A DNA stretch of 64,000 nt from DP-19 sp036496285 (GTDB taxonomy: Bacteria; Desulfobacterota; Binatia; UTPRO1), in contig DASXLI010000015.1 of the NCBI GenBank assembly GCA_036496285.1, positions 1 through 64,000 of the forward strand. The letters run 5' to 3'. Positions 48,565-58,054 of the stretch are shown here, one piece after another; position 1 is the first letter of the stretch; the number at the start of each line of letters is the position of its first letter. The position numbers and the translations under genes are program-made. The notes under the pieces are model-generated. The model made no database searches, was not told the DNA's origin, and was given only the letters and a program-made list of their open reading frames with translations.

Positions 48565-51500
48565 TTAGACGCGGAGCAGGACGCCCTGCACGGCGTCGGT
48601 CGTTGCCGCCGCGACCGCGCGAGCATAGAGCGCCACCTGTCGCCGATATTCCGGCAGGCGCTCGCCGATCTCGACGTCGGTCTTGAAATCGACCACGGTC
48701 CAGTGGCCGTCCTCGGCGAACACGAGATCCGCGACCCCCTCGGCCAGCACGCCGCCGTCGAGCGGCAGGACGACCGCGACCTCACGCCGGCAGCGGCCCG
48801 CACGCGCCGCGGCCGCCGCACGTTGGAGCAAGGGATGCGCCAGGGCGTCGGCGACGCTGGCCGTCGCGGCGTCGCGCTCCTCGTCGGTGGCGCCGAGCAG
48901 CCGCGCGTGCAGCGCGGTCGAGCGCGCGACGGTCGCCGCCTCGGCGTCGAGCGCGATGCCCGCCAGCACGGCGTGCACGAGCGTTCCGAAGCGGGCGCCG
49001 AGCCCGCGGCGCCGCCGGCGTCCCGCCACCTGCTCGACGGTCACCTCCTCCGCGGTCGCGCTCCCGTCGCGCGCCCACTCCGTGGCGGTGACGACGCGCG
49101 CGGCTGGGATCGAGGCCTGGGCCCGCACCCGCAGGCGCTCCGCCTGCCAGGCGTCGTGGGCGCGCACGCCGCGCTCCGACGCGGCTCCGCCCTCGTCGGC
49201 CTCGAGCAAGCGCTGCTGGCGCAGCCCGACCGACTCCTCGACGTTCAGGACGAGCGCCTGTGGGTCCCACCACACGACACGATGCCCGCCGAGCTCGGGC
49301 GCGTGAACGCCGGGCGCGACCGCCTGCTCGCGGCCCGGCGCGCGGTCGGGCCGTACCTTCACCGAGTCGAGCGCGAAAACGGGGCAACCCGGCACCTGCT
49401 GCGCCAGCGGCTGCCGGCGACGCCCGTCGGGCGGATAGACGACCGGGGTGAGCGCCGAGAGCCAGCCGTCGATGCGCGCGTCGCCGACGACCGGTACGAC
49501 CAGCAGATCCCGGGCGCGCGTGGTCGCGACGTAGAGGATGCGCGCGGCCTCCTCGCTCTCGCGCTGCAGCTCGTCGTCACGCCGTTCCACCAGCTCCGGC
49601 GGCGAGCACTCGGCGATCCGTTGCGCGCAGAGGCCACGCTCCGGATCGGTCGCGCGGCGCGGCTCGCCCGGCGTCTCCTTGGCGGTCACGTCGACCAGGA
49701 TGACGACCGGGAACTCGAGCCCCTTGGCGCGGTGGACGGTCATGAGGCGCACGCCGCCGGTGCCCTCCTCGATGATGGGCGCGTCGCTCGCCTCGCCGCG
49801 CTCGGCGTCGTCGGCGAGCCGTTGCACGAAGTCGCGGAACGAGGTGACCCCCCTCCGCTCGGCGCGACGCGCCCGATCGAGGAGGCGGCCGACGTTGGCG
49901 AGCGCCTGCTCCCCCGTCGGCCAGATCGCGAGCCCGGCGTGGGCGCGCGTCGCCGCGAGCAGGCGCGCGAGCGTGTCGGCGATCGGCTGGCGGTTGCGCT
50001 CGCGGTGCAGCTCGCGCAGCACGGCGAGCGCCCCGGCGACCTCGGCGAGCGGCGGTGGGAGATCGTCCGGCAGGCGGCGGAACGGGTGCAGGCTCGCGAA
50101 GCGGTCGCGGAACGCGAGCAGCGCGCCGTCGCTCAGCGAGAAGAGCGGCCCGCGCAGCGTGGCGAACACCGAGAAGTCGTCGTCGGGGCGCTCGATCGCC
50201 GCGAGCGCGTTGCGGATCGCCTCGACCTCCTCGCGCTCGTGGAACGAGCTCCCGCCGACCAGCACGTGCGGTAGATGGCGCGCCTCGAGCGCGCGGACGT
50301 ACGGACGGCTGACGTCGCGCTCCCACGAGCGGAAGCGGCGGAAGAGCAGGCACACGTGGTGCGGCGCGATCGGTACCCGCTCGTCGCGTCGGCCGCGCTC
50401 GGTCACCGTCCAGCCGCTCTCCCGTACGAGCCAATGGACGAACGCGCCGACCGCGTCGGGCAGCGAGTCGTCGATCCGGAAGTTCACGATCTTGCCGAAG
50501 TCGCCGTACGGCGCGGGCACCGGCAGCGCGACGACGGCGGGCTGCGCAACGTCGGCGCGCCGCGCGACGAGCGGCACGTAGGCGGCCTGGCTGGCGGAGC
50601 CCTCGCCCATGCGCAGCGCGAACGCGGCGTTCACGGCTTCCTGCAGCGCTGGGACGCCCCGGAAGCTGACGGTCAGATGCTCGACCTCGGCGCCGCGCGC
50701 CACCATGCGCGCCTTGATCCGCTCGTAGAGCGCGACGTCGGCGCGGCGGAAGCGATAGATCGACTGCTTCGGATCGCCGACGAGAAAGAGCTTGCCTGGC
50801 GACGGGCGGACGGCGGTCCAATCGTCGAGATCGGGATCGTCGCTCGCGAGGAGCAGCAGGATCTCCGCCTGCAGCGGATCGGTATCCTGGAACTCGTCGA
50901 CGAAGACGTGGGTGAAGCGCGCCTGCAGGTCGCGGCGCACGGCCGGCGTGTCACGCAGGAGGTCGCGCGTGATCAGCAGGAGGTCGGCGAAGTCGAGGCG
51001 CCCGGCGCGGCGCTTCAGGCCTTCGTAGTCCTGCACGACCGGCCAGAGCTCGTCACGCAGCTGGGGCGCCAGATCGGCGCCGGCGTCCTCGGCAAACGCC
51101 CGCAAGCGGACCGCGAGAGCGTCACGGCGGGCGCGCAGCTCGTCGCGCGGGAAGCCGCCGTGCGAGCGGTTCCAGCCCCGCCAGGTCCAGTGGCGCGCAC
51201 GGCAGAGCCCGATCAGCTCGGCCTCGAGACCGTCGTAGTCCCGCTCGTTGACGATCGCCTCGCGCCGGCGCGCCTCGTGCACGAAGCGCGCGATCTCCTG
51301 CAGTGACTTGACGAAGTAGTCCTCCCGGTCACCGCCCGCGGCACGCGCGCCGAGCGCCTCGAGCTCGGCCATCACCTCGTCGATCGCCGCGTCGCGCGCG
51401 AAGGTGATCCGCCGCCACGGCGCCGGGAAATCCCGCCACTCCGCGAGCTGCCAGGCGGCCTCACGCAACAGGGCGCGCGGCCGGCCGCGGCGCCGCAGCA

Positions 51501-51990
51501 CCCGCCGCACGCCGGGCGGCGGAGCCTCGAGGCAGCGCTCGAACCAGCGGTCGAACGCGCGGCGGAAGAGCTCGCGCGCGACGTCCTCCGGGGCCACTTC
51601 GAAGAGCGGATCGACGCGCGCCTCGACCGGACGCTCCCGCAGGATCTCGCTGCAGAACGAGTGGATCGTCCCGATGCGCGCCTCCTCGAGCTGGCGCAGC
51701 GCCTTGTCCAGCCGCGCCGCGACCTCCGACCCCGCCTCGCCGCGGGCGCGCTCGATCTCGCCCCGCAGCCGGAGCTTCAGCTCACCGGCCGCGAGCTCGG
51801 TGAAGGTCACGGCGACCACGCGATCGAGCGTCGCCCCGCCCGCCGCCAGCGCCGCCACGATGCGGCAGACGAGCTCCGTCGTCTTGCCGGTGCCGGCCGC
51901 GGCCTCGACGATGAGCGTCGCGTCGAGATCGTGCCGGATGCGGTCGCGCGCCGCCTGGTCGGCGAGCGCCGCGGAACGGGGGTCGCTCAC
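48565..51990 (-). CDS. AddA-like UvrD helicase/PD-(D/E)XK nuclease
   Basis: The protein has 1141 residues. Helicase motif I is AAAGTGKTTE (30-39); motif Ia, motif II FVDEFQDTDP, motif III GDPKQSIYRFRRAD, motif V MTVHRAKGLEFPV and motif VI ILYVATTRARDLL are all intact. The C-terminal nuclease core is GVADLVF...VVDFKTD (Asp1101, Lys1103). This is the AddA type: a 3'-5' translocase with nuclease for double-strand break processing, loading recombinase. The GTG start overlaps the AddB-like stop (GTGA), so the two subunits are made together. An Asp/Glu-rich Walker B is present. Confidence 0.88.
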   Translation of the reverse strand: MSDPRSAALADQAARDRIRHDLDATLIVEAAAGTGKTTELVCRIVAALAAGGATLDRVVAVTFTELAAGELKLRLRGEIERARGEAGSEVAARLDKALRQLEEARIGTIHSFCSEILRERPVEARVDPLFEVAPEDVARELFRRAFDRWFERCLEAPPPGVRRVLRRRGRPRALLREAAWQLAEWRDFPAPWRRITFARDAAIDEVMAELEALGARAAGGDREDYFVKSLQEIARFVHEARRREAIVNERDYDGLEAELIGLCRARHWTWRGWNRSHGGFPRDELRARRDALAVRLRAFAEDAGADLAPQLRDELWPVVQDYEGLKRRAGRLDFADLLLITRDLLRDTPAVRRDLQARFTHVFVDEFQDTDPLQAEILLLLASDDPDLDDWTAVRPSPGKLFLVGDPKQSIYRFRRADVALYERIKARMVARGAEVEHLTVSFRGVPALQEAVNAAFALRMGEGSASQAAYVPLVARRADVAQPAVVALPVPAPYGDFGKIVNFRIDDSLPDAVGAFVHWLVRESGWTVTERGRRDERVPIAPHHVCLLFRRFRSWERDVSRPYVRALEARHLPHVLVGGSSFHEREEVEAIRNALAAIERPDDDFSVFATLRGPLFSLSDGALLAFRDRFASLHPFRRLPDDLPPPLAEVAGALAVLRELHRERNRQPIADTLARLLAATRAHAGLAIWPTGEQALANVGRLLDRARRAERRGVTSFRDFVQRLADDAERGEASDAPIIEEGTGGVRLMTVHRAKGLEFPVVILVDVTAKETPGEPRRATDPERGLCAQRIAECSPPELVERRDDELQRESEEAARILYVATTRARDLLVVPVVGDARIDGWLSALTPVVYPPDGRRRQPLAQQVPGCPVFALDSVKVRPDRAPGREQAVAPGVHAPELGGHRVVWWDPQALVLNVEESVGLRQQRLLEADEGGAASERGVRAHDAWQAERLRVRAQASIPAARVVTATEWARDGSATAEEVTVEQVAGRRRRRGLGARFGTLVHAVLAGIALDAEAATVARSTALHARLLGATDEERDAATASVADALAHPLLQRAAAAARAGRCRREVAVVLPLDGGVLAEGVADLVFAEDGHWTVVDFKTDVEIGERLPEYRRQVALYARAVAAATTDAVQGVLLRV

Positions 51991-54900
51991 GGCATGCTCC
52001 GCAGGCGCGCCAGATCCTGCAAGCCGTCGGCGGGCTTGCGGCGCGCGCGAATCTCCTCGTACGGGCCGCAGATCGGACGGTAGTCGCAGTACTCGCAGGC
52101 GCGCGCGGCCGGCGCGGCCGGCAGAAAGCCGCGCGCGAGCGCGCGGTCGAGGATCGCGACGACCTCGGCCGCCGCCGCGCGCGCACGGTCGTCGATCTCC
52201 ACCACGCGCTCCTCGAAACCGCCGGTCGCCGTACAGTAGTAGAGGCGCCCGACGACGACCGGCTCCGGCAGCAAGCGCTCGCAGGCGAGCGCGTAGAGTA
52301 CGGGCTGCAGGATCTCGCCGCCGCCGACGACGACGTCGGGCCGGGCGCGGACCTTGCCCGTCTTGTGATCGGTGACGCGCAGGCGGCCGCGCGTCTGGCG
52401 CTCGACGAGATCGATCGCGCCGCGCAACGCGAGGCCGCCAACGATCGGCACCGCCTCGGACGTGCTCGCCGGATCGGCATTGGCGCGCTCGCGCTCGGCG
52501 AGGCCGAACGACAGCTCGAAGCGGTACGGGACCCAGCCGCTGTCGTCCTCCGACGCGAGCCGCAGCCATTCACGCAGGTCGGCGCGAATGCCACCGATCG
52601 CGTCCTCCCACACGCGGCTGATCGCCGGCGCGAGCAGCTCGCGATACCGGCCCGCGACCTCGAGCAGCACCCCGTCGACCGCGTCCTGCGCCTGTGCGCG
52701 CGTCTCTGGACGCACCGGGAGCGCGCCGTCGGCGCGCAGCTTCGTGAGCAGCGCAAACTGCACGTCGTGAAAGAGCGCGCCGCGCGTCAAGGGATCCATC
52801 TCCTCGATGGCCACGGGCTCATCGCGCGGCTGCAGCCGGTGCACCGCCTGGAGGAGGAAACGGTACGGACAGGCGGCGAAGTTCTGCAGCGCGGTCGGCG
52901 AGAAGGAGCGCGCGCCGAGCTGGTGGCGTGAGAGCGCGGCCGTGGCGAGCTCGTCCGGCTCGACGAGGCCGTCGGCGGCGGTCCACTTCCGCGGCCACCA
53001 GCGGAACCAGCGGGTGCGCAGCGCCCGCGCCAAATGGACGTTGGCGCCGAGCAGATAGCGCGCGGTGCCGCGCGTCGTGTCCGCGTCGTCGTGCAGGACG
53101 CCGGCGAGCAGCGCGAGGTCGTACTCCGCGTCGTCGATCGCGTCGGCCGCGTGCTCCGGCGCCGGCCACCCGAGGCGCGCGCTCGCCGCATCGCGCGTGC
53201 GCGCGGCGATCTCCTCGAACCCGAGCAGTCGCCCTTCCGCCGCCTGCACCGCGTCGAGCGTGTAGACCGACGGCACGCGCGGCCGCCCCTGCTCCATGTC
53301 GAGGCGTGGATACGAGAGCACCAGGCGCTCGCGTGCCGCGCCGACCGCGACGCGAAGCGTGAGGCGCTCCGCCGCGACGCGCTCCGGCTGGCGCGGCAGC
53401 GTGGCGTCGAGGGCGGCCCGCGCACGGTCGAGCAGGATCGGATCCTCGGTGATCTTGCGGGGCACGATACGCTCGGCGAGCCCGGCGACGAACACGACGT
53501 CGAACGCGAGCCCGCGCGCGCCGAGCGCGGGCGCGACGAACACGGCGCCGTAGCGGCGCCGCGGCGGACGCTCGCGCAGATCGCCGAGCCGCTCGGCCAG
53601 CACGAGCCGCACCTCGTCGAGGTCGATCGGACCGACGGGCGCCATCGGGGCGAGCTCGGCGAGCGCGCCGAGCACGTGCTCCGGCGCGCGCAGCGCCGCG
53701 GCCGCGAGCCCGCGCAGATGGTCCAGCCACGCGCCCCACGACGCCCGTGCCGGCAGATCGGCGAGACGCCCGATCAGCGGCAGAGCGAACTCCCGCAGGT
53801 GGCCGAGATCGGCGATCTCCTGGTCGAGGCGCGCCGCCCGCGCCTCGTCCTCGCGCGCGAGCTCGGCGCGCCGCAGGCGCAGCTCCTTCTCGAGCCCGTC
53901 GAGCCGCGTCGCCCAGCGCTCCTTGCGGCCGATGACCGCCGCGTCGACGAGCAGCCGCTCCCAACGCCACGGCGCGCGCACCGACCCCGCGACCACCGTG
54001 ACCCGCGCCGGGTCGTCGGGGAGCGGGTCGGCAGCGGGCGCGTCGGGTACCACCGCGACCGCATCGGCGACGACCGGCGGCACGAGGTCGTGCGCGGGCG
54101 GCGCCCATACGCGATCCGGGGCGGCGGCGCGGATCCGCTGCACCTCGGGCTCCGGCACCTGCGCGAGCGACATGTACTCGGCGAAGCGCCGTGCCGACAG
54201 GCCCTCGGCCGCGCACGCCAGGAGCGCAAGCAGCGCCCGTCCGCCCGGGTCGGGGCGCGACGTGCCGCTCGCGAAGAACGCGGGGATCGTGGCGCGCCGC
54301 AACGCTTCCGCGAGCTGCGACGTGTAGTCGTGCTGCGCCGGCAGGAAGATCGCCATGCGGTCGAACGGGACACCACGCGCCGCCTCCTGCTGGATGGCGC
54401 GGGCGATCTCGACGCACTCGCGCGCCTCGCCCGGCCACGAGCGCACGGCGACGCTCTCGTCGAGCTTCCGCTCCGGCGGAGCCGCCGCGAACAGGTGGCG
54501 CTGCAGAAGGTCGAGCGACCGCTCGCCGGAGGGCGCGGCCGCGTGCGGCGCCGCCAGCGCGTCGCCGAGACGGGCGATCGTCGCCTCGTCGCCCGCGGGC
54601 ACGGTCGCGAGCACGGCCGGCGCGCGACGGGCGAGCGCCGCCACCAGGTCCGCCTCGCGCGCGGTTGCGACGGGCACGTCGAGCAGAAGAAGCGGCACCC
54701 CGAGGAGCGACGACGGCACCTCGCCTCGGGCAACCGCCTCGCACGCCGCCGCGAAGACGGCCGCCCGATCGGCGGCCCCGGCAGCGACGAGCTCGCGCTC
54801 GACCGCCGCCGCCAGCTCCCGCAGCGCCGGGCCGACGCCGTCGAGCCGTGCGAGCCCCTCGAGGGCGACCCCGTGCATCCGCAGCTCGTCGATCGTGCGC

Positions 54901-55283
54901 GCGACCGCGCGCGGAAACCCCGGGCAGGCCGCGACCGGCGCGAAGTAGCCGAGGTCGCCGTCCGCGGTGAGCGCGTGCACGGCGCGCGCCGCGACCGCGT
55001 CGAGCGAGAGGCCGCCGAGCGGCACGCGCCCCGCCGCGGCGAGCGCCGGGGTGGCGAGAACGCCCGCGAGCGTCGCGAGCGTGTAGCGCGCGGTGCCGAA
55101 GCGCGCTCCGTCGGTGAGCGCGAGGGCGCGCACGAAGTCGTCCGCCGCCTCCCACGACGCCGCGACGACCAGCACCTCCGCCGCCGCGGGCCACTGGCGC
55201 ATCCACGTCGTCGCCCGCGCCAACCGCTCCGCCGCCGCGGGGGAGACGATCACGTCCCGGGTATCCCGTGCCTTGCTCGCCAT
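51987..55283 (-). CDS. AddB-like nuclease subunit with Fe-S cluster motif
   Basis: The protein has 1098 residues. The N-terminal two thirds follow the shape of a degenerate UvrD-like helicase, but no Walker A GxxGxGKT is found. The C-terminal nuclease carries GAIDLVERQ...VTDHKTGK (Asp and Asp-x-Lys). Cysteines for a 4Fe-4S cluster are placed as in AddB: one in AACPYRF and three in CEYCDYRPIC (C-x2-C-x5-C). It pairs with the AddA-like subunit downstream. ATG at 55283 is chosen; an earlier in-frame start at 55334 adds 17 residues. Confidence 0.85.
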   Translation of the reverse strand: MASKARDTRDVIVSPAAAERLARATTWMRQWPAAAEVLVVAASWEAADDFVRALALTDGARFGTARYTLATLAGVLATPALAAAGRVPLGGLSLDAVAARAVHALTADGDLGYFAPVAACPGFPRAVARTIDELRMHGVALEGLARLDGVGPALRELAAAVERELVAAGAADRAAVFAAACEAVARGEVPSSLLGVPLLLLDVPVATAREADLVAALARRAPAVLATVPAGDEATIARLGDALAAPHAAAPSGERSLDLLQRHLFAAAPPERKLDESVAVRSWPGEARECVEIARAIQQEAARGVPFDRMAIFLPAQHDYTSQLAEALRRATIPAFFASGTSRPDPGGRALLALLACAAEGLSARRFAEYMSLAQVPEPEVQRIRAAAPDRVWAPPAHDLVPPVVADAVAVVPDAPAADPLPDDPARVTVVAGSVRAPWRWERLLVDAAVIGRKERWATRLDGLEKELRLRRAELAREDEARAARLDQEIADLGHLREFALPLIGRLADLPARASWGAWLDHLRGLAAAALRAPEHVLGALAELAPMAPVGPIDLDEVRLVLAERLGDLRERPPRRRYGAVFVAPALGARGLAFDVVFVAGLAERIVPRKITEDPILLDRARAALDATLPRQPERVAAERLTLRVAVGAARERLVLSYPRLDMEQGRPRVPSVYTLDAVQAAEGRLLGFEEIAARTRDAASARLGWPAPEHAADAIDDAEYDLALLAGVLHDDADTTRGTARYLLGANVHLARALRTRWFRWWPRKWTAADGLVEPDELATAALSRHQLGARSFSPTALQNFAACPYRFLLQAVHRLQPRDEPVAIEEMDPLTRGALFHDVQFALLTKLRADGALPVRPETRAQAQDAVDGVLLEVAGRYRELLAPAISRVWEDAIGGIRADLREWLRLASEDDSGWVPYRFELSFGLAERERANADPASTSEAVPIVGGLALRGAIDLVERQTRGRLRVTDHKTGKVRARPDVVVGGGEILQPVLYALACERLLPEPVVVGRLYYCTATGGFEERVVEIDDRARAAAAEVVAILDRALARGFLPAAPAARACEYCDYRPICGPYEEIRARRKPADGLQDLARLRSMP

Positions 55284-55346
55284 GCCGCCCCGATTTCGCT
55301 GCACAGTCATCGCGCGCGCGGCGCATGACTGCAAGTCGAAACGGAC

Positions 55347-56384
55347 TCAGCCAGGCCGCGACGGCAGATCGGGCGGTGCGGGACGGTGGCGCAGGACGTC
55401 GGTCAGCACCTCGACCGAGGTGCGCAGCGACGCGAGCGGGCTGCCGAGCGCGTGCGACACCGTGCGCACGCAGCCGAGCGCGCAGCCGGCCTCGCACGCC
55501 TTGTGCACGTCCGCGGCGCGCAGATCGTCGGTCGTGAGGTGCCGCACGTCCTTGCCGCCGCCGACGACCTGGCTGCAGTACTGCGCGCGGCCGTCGGCGT
55601 TGACGTAGAGATACTTGTAACCGCCGAGGCACTTCCACGGACGGCTGAAATCGCCGACCAGCATTTCGGCGGCGTGGCGGCGGAAGAACTGGATGCCCGG
55701 AAAGAGCTCGTGCCGGCGCAGCAGCTCCGCGAAGTGCGGGCCGCGAATCGCGATCTTGCCCCGGCCGTCGTGCAGCAGGGAGAAGCCGAACTCGAAGTCG
55801 AAGGGCGCGAGCAGCTCGCGGAACTCGCCGTAGCTCCGCCAGCTCTCGTCGGTGAGCACGGTCTGGATCTTCACCTGGAAGCGCGCGCGCGCCGCGAGCA
55901 GCGCGAGCCGTGGCAGCACCGACTTGAGCGACTTCGGCAGCGCCTCCGTCGGCTCGACCGCGTCGACGCTCACCTGCATGCAGTCGAGCCGCGCGTCGTT
56001 CAGGCCGTCGACCAGCTCCGGCGTCAGCTTGAACGCGTTCGTGATCAGCGTGACGAGGTTCGAGCCGCGCCGGCCCGACTTGATCCGCCGCACGATCTCG
56101 ACGATGTCTGGATGGAGGAGCGGCTCGCCGCCGAGCAGGTCCCAGGTCAGCGCGCCGAGCCGCGCCAGCGCGTCGACGCGCGACGCGAGCACGGCCAACG
56201 GGACGAGCGGCGCGCCGTGGGTATACTCATGGCAATATGCGCACGACAGATTGCAATCGTAGGTGACGACGAGCTGCGCATGGATCGGCCGGTGATCGAA
56301 GAGCCGCTTCACGCCGGAGCCGACGAAGTAGGCTTTCCGTACCGTATCGGGCAGTCTGCCGGTCAACGTCCCCCCGCGTCGCAC
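55347..56384 (-). CDS. Radical SAM protein with SPASM-like C-terminus
   Basis: The radical SAM cluster motif is CNLSCAYC (three cysteines for the 4Fe-4S cluster), followed by a GGEP-type loop (LLGGEPLLHPDI). The C-terminal part has further cysteines (WKCLGG, QYCSQ, ACEAGCALGC) like SPASM/twitch auxiliary cluster regions. Such enzymes modify peptides or carry out radical chemistry on small molecules. Start is uncertain: GTG 56384 is used; TTG 56441 would add 19 Pro/Arg/Thr-rich residues and TTG 56366 is shorter. It is divergent from an MFS transporter, which may export or import its product or substrate. Confidence 0.82.
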   Translation of the reverse strand: MRRGGTLTGRLPDTVRKAYFVGSGVKRLFDHRPIHAQLVVTYDCNLSCAYCHEYTHGAPLVPLAVLASRVDALARLGALTWDLLGGEPLLHPDIVEIVRRIKSGRRGSNLVTLITNAFKLTPELVDGLNDARLDCMQVSVDAVEPTEALPKSLKSVLPRLALLAARARFQVKIQTVLTDESWRSYGEFRELLAPFDFEFGFSLLHDGRGKIAIRGPHFAELLRRHELFPGIQFFRRHAAEMLVGDFSRPWKCLGGYKYLYVNADGRAQYCSQVVGGGKDVRHLTTDDLRAADVHKACEAGCALGCVRTVSHALGSPLASLRTSVEVLTDVLRHRPAPPDLPSRPG

Positions 56385-56470
56385 GCCCGTCCGGCGTGTC
56401 GTCGCGGGCGGTGGAGTACGCCGCGCGTCCCGCGGCGTCAAGATAACCCCGGTATGCCGTCCGGCCCCGC

Positions 56471-57628
56471 ATGACGCGCGGCGCGGAACGCCTGCTCACC
56501 GCGCCCTTCCTGCTCTCGTCGGCCGCGAACTTCCTCCAGAGCCTCGCCTTCAACCTCTATCTCCACCTGCCCGGCTACCTGAAGGACCTCGGCGCCGACG
56601 AGGTGCAGATCGGCCTCGTCTTCAGCGCCACCGCGGCGACGGCGATCGCCGCGCGCCCGAGCGTCGGCTGGGTCATGGACGCGCGGGGGCGACACGTCGT
56701 CATCATCGCCGGCGGCCTCCTGAACGTGCTGGTCTGCGCGCTCTACCTGACCGTGCATCGCCTCGGGCCATGGCTGTACGCCGTCCGCATCGCGCACGGC
56801 GTCGCGGAGGCGATGCTCTTCGCCGCCCTGTTCACCCACGCCGCCGACCTGGTCCCGCCGGCACGTCGGACCGAGGGCATGGCCCTGTTCGGCGTGTCGG
56901 GCCTCCTGCCGATCTCGCTCGGCGGGCTGCTCGGCGACGTCATCCTGCAGCACGCCGGCTACACCCGCCTCTTCCAGGCATCGACGGTGTTCGCCGCCGC
57001 GGCCCTTGCCCTCTCCCTGCCGCTCGGTGACCGCCGGCCGCACACGGGCGACGTCCCGGCACGCGGCTTCATCGCCGCGGTGACCGACGCGCGCCTGCTA
57101 CCGCTCTGGTTCATCGGCTTCGTCTTCGCGGGCACCGTCACGGCCGTGTTCACGTTCCTGAAGACGTTCGTGATGCGCACCGGCCTCGGCTCGGTCGGGC
57201 TCTTCTTCAGCGCCTACTCGATCGCCGGCGTGCTGCTCCGCCTGGCACTCGGCTGGGTGCCCGAGCGCGTCGGTCCGAAACGCGCCCTCTTCCCCGCGCT
57301 CGCCATGCTCGCCGGCGGGTTCACCTTGCTCGCGACCGCCGGGAGCGCCTTCGCCGTCGGCGCTGCCGGCACGCTCTGCGGGCTCGGCCACGGCTTCACA
57401 TTCCCGATCCTCTCGGCGCTGGTCGTGAACCGGACACGGACCGCCGAGCGCGGCGCGGCGATGTCGTTCTTCACGGCGCTCTTCGACTGCGGCGCGCTGA
57501 TCGGCGGTCCGATCTTCGGCCTCGTGATCCGGGCGGCCGGCTATCCCGCGATGTTCGCGACCCTCGTTGCGGTCGTCGTCGTCGGCACCGCCGTCTTCGC
57601 GCTCTGGGACCGCCGCTTCGACCCGTGA
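56471..57628 (+). CDS. MFS transporter
   Basis: The protein has 385 residues with about 12 hydrophobic segments. The loop 2-3 motif GWVMDARGRHVV is the major facilitator signature, and its partner in the second half is GWVPERVGPKRAL. It is a single-component inner-membrane antiporter or uniporter of unknown substrate. It lies divergent from the radical SAM gene with 29 or more bases between starts. A terminator hairpin follows its stop but is oriented for the opposite-strand tRNA. Confidence 0.88.
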   Translation: MTRGAERLLTAPFLLSSAANFLQSLAFNLYLHLPGYLKDLGADEVQIGLVFSATAATAIAARPSVGWVMDARGRHVVIIAGGLLNVLVCALYLTVHRLGPWLYAVRIAHGVAEAMLFAALFTHAADLVPPARRTEGMALFGVSGLLPISLGGLLGDVILQHAGYTRLFQASTVFAAAALALSLPLGDRRPHTGDVPARGFIAAVTDARLLPLWFIGFVFAGTVTAVFTFLKTFVMRTGLGSVGLFFSAYSIAGVLLRLALGWVPERVGPKRALFPALAMLAGGFTLLATAGSAFAVGAAGTLCGLGHGFTFPILSALVVNRTRTAERGAAMSFFTALFDCGALIGGPIFGLVIRAAGYPAMFATLVAVVVVGTAVFALWDRRFDP

Positions 57629-57633
57629 AAATA

Positions 57634-57668
57634 CGAAGGCCGCCGGAGCGACGCTCCAGCGGCCTTCG
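57634..57668 (-). terminator. Intrinsic terminator of the tRNA-Asn gene
   Basis: CGAAGGCCGC pairs with GCGGCCTTCG and an inner GGAGC/GCTCC stem makes a near-perfect 35-base hairpin. On the minus strand it is followed by TATTTTC, and it lies 6 bases after the tRNA 3' end. It may also help end the plus-strand MFS transcript. Confidence 0.75.
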
Positions 57669-57674
57669 GTCGAG

Positions 57675-58011
57675 CTCCCCGGGCCGGACTCGAACCAGCG
57701 ACCATTCGGTTACACGGACTCCCGACGTTTCCGCCGGGCGTGGACTATCTCATCACCATATCCCTCGCGGGACGTAGGTGGCGGGCGCTCGAGGGGAGAT
57801 TATTCTTTCGTCACTCCCTAGTCTCTGCACCTTCCTCCCACCCTACCGGACACCGCAACGCGATGGCCGGCCCATTGGGAGGCTCGGCTCAGGATTCCCG
57901 TATGCACGATCGCACGTAGGCTTCCCTGAATTCACCCGCTTTTCACTCGCCGGTTTCCCGACGAGGCTGCGTTCTCACAGCCGAACGCTCTACCGACTGA
58001 GCTACCGGGGA
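57675..58011 (-). tRNA. tRNA-Asn(GUU) interrupted by a group I intron
   Basis: Exon 1 (58011-57977) gives TCCCCGG acceptor, D-arm GCTC..GAGC, and anticodon stem TTCGG plus CTGT. Exon 2 (57712-57675) gives TAA, CCGAA, variable loop TGGTC, T-arm GCTGG-TTCGAGT-CCGGC, and acceptor CCGGGGA with discriminator G. Joined, the loop is CTGTTAA with anticodon GTT, a canonical 73-base tRNA-Asn without encoded CCA. All stems pair fully, apart from one T-G pair in the T-arm. The anticodon is split between its second and third base. Confidence 0.93.
57713..57976 (-). ncRNA. Self-splicing group I intron (IC3-like), 264 nt
   Basis: The 5' splice site follows a U and the intron ends in G, as group I introns require. 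The internal guide GCAGCC pairs with exon GGCTGT to form P1, with the conserved U-G wobble at the cut. Further in, AATTCAGGGAAGCCTACG and AATCCTGAGCCGAGCC match P3/P4 of tRNA introns. GGTGCAGAGACTA and GAGATAGTCC are the P7/P3' strings. There is no endonuclease ORF. Size and layout are those of the small bacterial tRNA introns. Confidence 0.9.
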
Positions 58012-58025
58012 ACGACAACCCGCTT

Positions 58026-58054
58026 TGTATAGACGAGGACGATCGCGACCGCAA
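58026..58054 (-). promoter_or_regulatory. Promoter of the tRNA-Asn gene
   Basis: On the minus strand TTGCGG (58054-58049), 17 bases, TATACA (58031-58026). The tRNA 5' end is 14 bases beyond the -10, an appropriate distance for a short leader. Confidence 0.65.

Noticed and set aside
57950..58011. tRNA-His reading from the GTG after CT in the first half
   Set aside because: The 3' half of the anticodon stem (CCGAA) and loop TAA lie 264 bases further on. Joining them gives GTT, and group I motifs fill the gap.
57778..58032. An 84-codon plus-strand frame across the tRNA and intron
   Set aside because: It covers structural RNA on the other strand and has no ribosome binding site or protein-like composition.
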